Positions 6,184-7,306 of a DNA stretch of 7,306 nt are shown piece by piece. The notes beneath the pieces were generated by a model. It did not search any database. It was given only the letters and a program-made list of their open reading frames with translations, and was not told the origin of the DNA. The stretch lies in contig PCCJ01000085.1 in NCBI GenBank assembly GCA_002731665.1, forward strand, positions 1 to 7,306, given 5' to 3'. The number at the start of each line of letters is the position of its first letter. Within the stretch, counting starts at the first letter, position 1. This stretch comes from Actinomycetota bacterium. Its GTDB lineage: Bacteria > Actinomycetota > Acidimicrobiia > Acidimicrobiales > Poriferisodaliceae. Position numbers and translations under genes: made by a program.

Positions 6184-6210
6184 GTGTGATGTAAGTGTAT
6201 CTTGCGTGAG

Positions 6211-6227
6211 ATAGGTGATTATAGGTG
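6211..6227. repeat. Direct repeat ATAGGTG x2 over the -10 element
   Basis: ATAGGTG occurs at 6211-6217 and again at 6221-6227, ten bases apart, one helical turn, so both would face the same side of the DNA. The pair brackets the TATAAT of the polymerase promoter. It may be a second regulator site or chance. Confidence 0.4.
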
Positions 6228-6247
6228 TAATACGCCTAGCGTATAAA
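6218..6247 (-). promoter_or_regulatory. Sigma70-like promoter for polymerase and helix-turn-helix genes
   Basis: On the - strand a perfect -10 TATAAT (RC of 6218-6223) is preceded after 18 bp by TTTATA (RC of 6242-6247; 4 of 6 to TTGACA). Transcription would start near 6210, leaving a leader of about 40 nt before the TTG. It lies just downstream of the terminator of the preceding gene, so it should be the main source of polymerase mRNA. Confidence 0.7.
6230..6244. promoter_or_regulatory. 15-bp palindrome between -35 and -10 of the polymerase promoter (candidate operator)
   Basis: ATACGC-CTA-GCGTAT is a perfect 6-bp inverted repeat around a 3-bp centre. It occupies most of the promoter spacer and touches the -35 element, the classic position for a repressor site. 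The binding protein is unknown; the helix-turn-helix protein encoded by the same transcript is a natural candidate. Confidence 0.55.
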
Positions 6248-6280
6248 GTCTAGTAGTATCTCTAAAAAATACTCCAAAAT

Positions 6281-6318
6281 CGAAAAGGGGGGAGCGACCC
6301 TGTTGAGCCACTCCCCCC
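6281..6318 (-). terminator. Strong intrinsic terminator after the SSB-like gene
   Basis: On the - strand an 8-bp G/C-rich outer stem (GGGGGGAG with CTCCCCCC, 6311-6318 and 6287-6294) continues inward as U-G, G-C, G-U, C-G, U-G and C-G pairs to an AACA tetraloop, about 14 pairs in all. It is followed by TTTTCGATTTT. The inner wobble pairs exist only in - strand RNA; on the + strand they become A/C mismatches, and no T-run follows. It lies 58 bp after the stop of the SSB-like gene. Confidence 0.9.
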
Positions 6319-6375
6319 TAGACAAAAACTACACAAGATACTGCGTGGAGGACGCAATGGGTGTGGGTATGAACC

Positions 6376-6909
6376 TTAGAACGGAATAGGGTCCGCGTCT
6401 GGTGCACTCGATGAAGCCTCTGGAGATACAGAAGGCGTAAGCGGTGTGAACTCAGGGAGTTCAGTAGTTTTAGGGTCAAACTTCGTCCACAATACGCGAG
6501 TGAAGACGCCTCCGGCCTTGGTTGGCTTCTCGTAAGCATTTACGATAGCTTGCAAACCAACTGCGATCGAAGGAGTGGTACTGTCTTCCATGGGAAAAAT
6601 TGCATTCACTTTGGCGGAATCGCTTGCATCGCTTTTAGAACAACCAAAGATATCTGTGATAAAGGTCTTTAGATTGCCGGGTCCAGAATCACTATCGAGA
6701 CTCACAACCCAACTTGCACTGGTAGTCGCAGGTAAACTTGAGTTGTTGGACTTAATCACAGTACACTCCACCGCTGCACGAGGGCGACGCTGACGATTGT
6801 GGAAAACTTTACAAGCATCAATCTGGACGAGATAGGTGCCTTGTTCGAAATAGCGTGAGGAAGATTGTACTTCGGCTCCCGCGATAAGGTCTGCATAGTT
6901 AAAGGTCAT
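6376..6909 (-). CDS. Putative single-stranded DNA-binding protein with acidic IPF tail
   Basis: This 177-residue protein probably coats single-stranded DNA at the fork and recruits replication partners. The body (about 20-145) is beta-rich, starting with FEQGTYLVQIDACKVFHNRQRRPRAAVECTV split over two strands, a pattern seen in OB-fold-like phage binding proteins. A linker rich in Pro, Ser and Thr follows (about 147-169), and the chain ends ADPIPF. That ending closely resembles the conserved bacterial SSB tip DDDIPF, which docks polymerase, helicase and repair proteins. The fold is inferred, not proven: I do not see a close match to canonical SSB motifs. The ATG at 6907-6909 has GAGAG 7 nt upstream. 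It lies between the helicase and the polymerase genes, has its own promoter and long leader, and is closed off by a strong terminator, consistent with a need for large amounts of protein. Confidence 0.75.
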   Translation of the reverse strand: MTFNYADLIAGAEVQSSSRYFEQGTYLVQIDACKVFHNRQRRPRAAVECTVIKSNNSSLPATTSASWVVSLDSDSGPGNLKTFITDIFGCSKSDASDSAKVNAIFPMEDSTTPSIAVGLQAIVNAYEKPTKAGGVFTRVLWTKFDPKTTELPEFTPLTPSVSPEASSSAPDADPIPF

Positions 6910-6930
6910 ATCTTAACTCTCTTAATATTG

Positions 6931-6958
6931 TCTTTTGTCTTTTGTTTTTTGTTTTTGG
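6931..6958 (-). repeat. Four 7-bp A-rich repeats in the leader of the SSB-like gene
   Basis: On the + strand the units read TCTTTTG, TCTTTTG, TTTTTTG, TTTTTGG; in the - strand mRNA they are CAAAAGA-like heptads with almost no U or G. The leader here is thus unstructured and repetitive, about 20 nt before the start codon. It may be a binding site for the SSB-like protein on its own mRNA, or an upstream translation enhancer. Confidence 0.6.
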
Positions 6959-6994
6959 TCGGATTCGTTGTTTATGTTAACGCATCTGTGCAGT

Positions 6995-7011
6995 TCAAGC
7001 TTAAAGCTTGA
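6995..7011. promoter_or_regulatory. 17-bp palindrome at the transcription start of the SSB-like gene (candidate operator)
   Basis: TCAAGCTT-A-AAGCTTGA is a perfect 8-bp inverted repeat around one base, containing two HindIII-type AAGCTT hexamers. It begins about 5 bp past the -10 element and would cover positions about +1 to +15. As RNA it could form a 6-bp stem with a 5-nt loop at the 5' end. Operator and 5' stabilising hairpin are both possible. Confidence 0.55.
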
Positions 7012-7015
7012 TACG

Positions 7016-7044
7016 GTTCTACATGTATACCGGAAGGCTGTCAA
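7016..7044 (-). promoter_or_regulatory. Sigma70-like promoter for the SSB-like gene
   Basis: On the - strand a perfect -35 TTGACA (RC of 7039-7044) is followed after 17 bp by TAGAAC (RC of 7016-7021; 4 of 6 to TATAAT). It lies 8 bp past the helicase stop. The start would be near 7009, giving a leader of about 100 nt. Confidence 0.65.
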
Positions 7045-7052
7045 CAAATTTT

Positions 7053-7306
7053 TTATATTTGTTTAATCCAATCTCCCTGCAACAACCTCTGATCTAGTCC
7101 GGTCGACTCCTCTATATACCTCGACGCCTCTCTAGCTGAAGCTAAGGCCACCCCAAACTCCGCAAATGTAGGCACAGTAACTGTAACCACCTTGCGCGTT
7201 TGTCCTGTACGGTGTGAGCGCCCTAGAAGCTGCTCCCACCTTGCACCATCGCTCAGGGGGTGAGCAATAAAGTGATTACCCCACGCTTGTAAGTTCTTAC
7301 CCTGGC
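7053..7306 (-). CDS. SNF2-type SF2 helicase, C-terminal 83 residues (cut by right window edge)
   Basis: The visible part is the end of the second RecA-like domain of an SNF2/DEAD-box-type helicase, an ATP-driven DNA translocase used in phage replication or recombination. GKNLQAW followed by NHFIAHP matches motif V, and QLLGRSHRTGQ (Q25, R29, R32 of the visible fragment) matches motif VI, where the arginines act as finger residues for ATP hydrolysis; SNF2 proteins typically read QxxGRxHRxGQ here. The frame continues with a beta strand (KVVTVTVPT) and a helical C-terminus ending WIKQI. The Walker A and DExH motifs lie outside the window. The first two bases at the right edge belong to a split codon. 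It is followed by the promoter of the SSB-like gene with no terminator between, so read-through is likely. Confidence 0.9.
   Translation of the reverse strand, partial: QGKNLQAWGNHFIAHPLSDGARWEQLLGRSHRTGQTRKVVTVTVPTFAEFGVALASAREASRYIEESTGLDQRLLQGDWIKQI

Noticed and set aside
4815..6189. Several open frames of 63-94 codons overlapping the polymerase on both strands (for example 5246-5488 + and 5908-6189 +)
   Set aside because: They lie wholly or almost wholly inside the clearly conserved polymerase frame, lack ribosome-binding sites and encode compositions expected from antisense or shifted reading.
6318..6793. Open frames inside the SSB-like gene on both strands (6318-6539 - and 6575-6793 +)
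   Set aside because: The SSB-like frame has a start site, an acidic IPF tail, a promoter and a terminator; the others have none of these and one runs into the terminator stem.
6930..6960. A-rich heptads considered as an origin of replication or CRISPR-like repeat
   Set aside because: Units are too short and too A-rich for CRISPR and there are no spacers; an origin cannot be argued without other iterons or strand-switch evidence, and a position in the SSB leader explains them better.

Overview
The window looks like part of a tailed-phage-type or related double-stranded DNA virus genome, or a prophage or phage-plasmid, infecting a bacterium. The reasons are a compact gene layout with 1-4 bp overlaps, a replication cluster made of a SNF2-type helicase, an SSB-like protein and a family A DNA polymerase lacking a 5'-3' nuclease domain, a small lytic transglycosylase, and many small proteins without recognisable families. 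The standard genetic code fits every gene. Base composition looks moderate (by eye somewhat below 50% GC). The host cannot be named from the sequence; Shine-Dalgarno sites and sigma70-like promoters indicate a bacterium.

Left block, + strand (1-1884): three co-oriented genes. The first encodes a protein with two membrane segments and is open to the left edge of the window. The second encodes a GNAT-fold acetyltransferase-like protein. The third encodes a small protein with one C-terminal membrane segment. Genes 2 and 3 carry almost identical 22-bp translation-start modules.

Central block, - strand (1886-3203): a tight three-gene cluster read right to left. It encodes a soluble PAP2-type phosphatase with all three signature motifs, an HELAH zinc-peptidase-like protein and an unknown 123-residue protein. 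Its last gene ends 1 bp from the stop of the left block, tail to tail. Divergent from it on the + strand is a secreted or membrane-anchored, cysteine-rich SLT-type lytic transglycosylase (3266-3751).

Right block, - strand (3689-7306): the replication region, read right to left. It contains the C-terminus of an SNF2-like helicase, then a promoter with an operator-like palindrome and an A-rich leader, then an SSB-like protein with an acidic IPF tail. A strong intrinsic terminator follows, then a second promoter with a palindrome in its spacer, the DNA polymerase with its 3'-5' exonuclease domain, and a double helix-turn-helix protein that overlaps the polymerase stop by ATGA. The helix-turn-helix gene runs 63 bp into the end of the transglycosylase gene on the opposite strand.

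Together the right block copies DNA and has two separately controlled transcription units: one for SSB and one for polymerase plus a possible regulator. The transglycosylase cuts peptidoglycan. The left-block membrane proteins may be virion or entry/exit proteins, but nothing in the window proves that. There is no gene-free stretch above 300 bp; the two larger gaps (6172-6375 and 6910-7052) hold the promoters, palindromes and terminator listed below. No tRNA, rRNA, CRISPR array or insertion sequence was seen.
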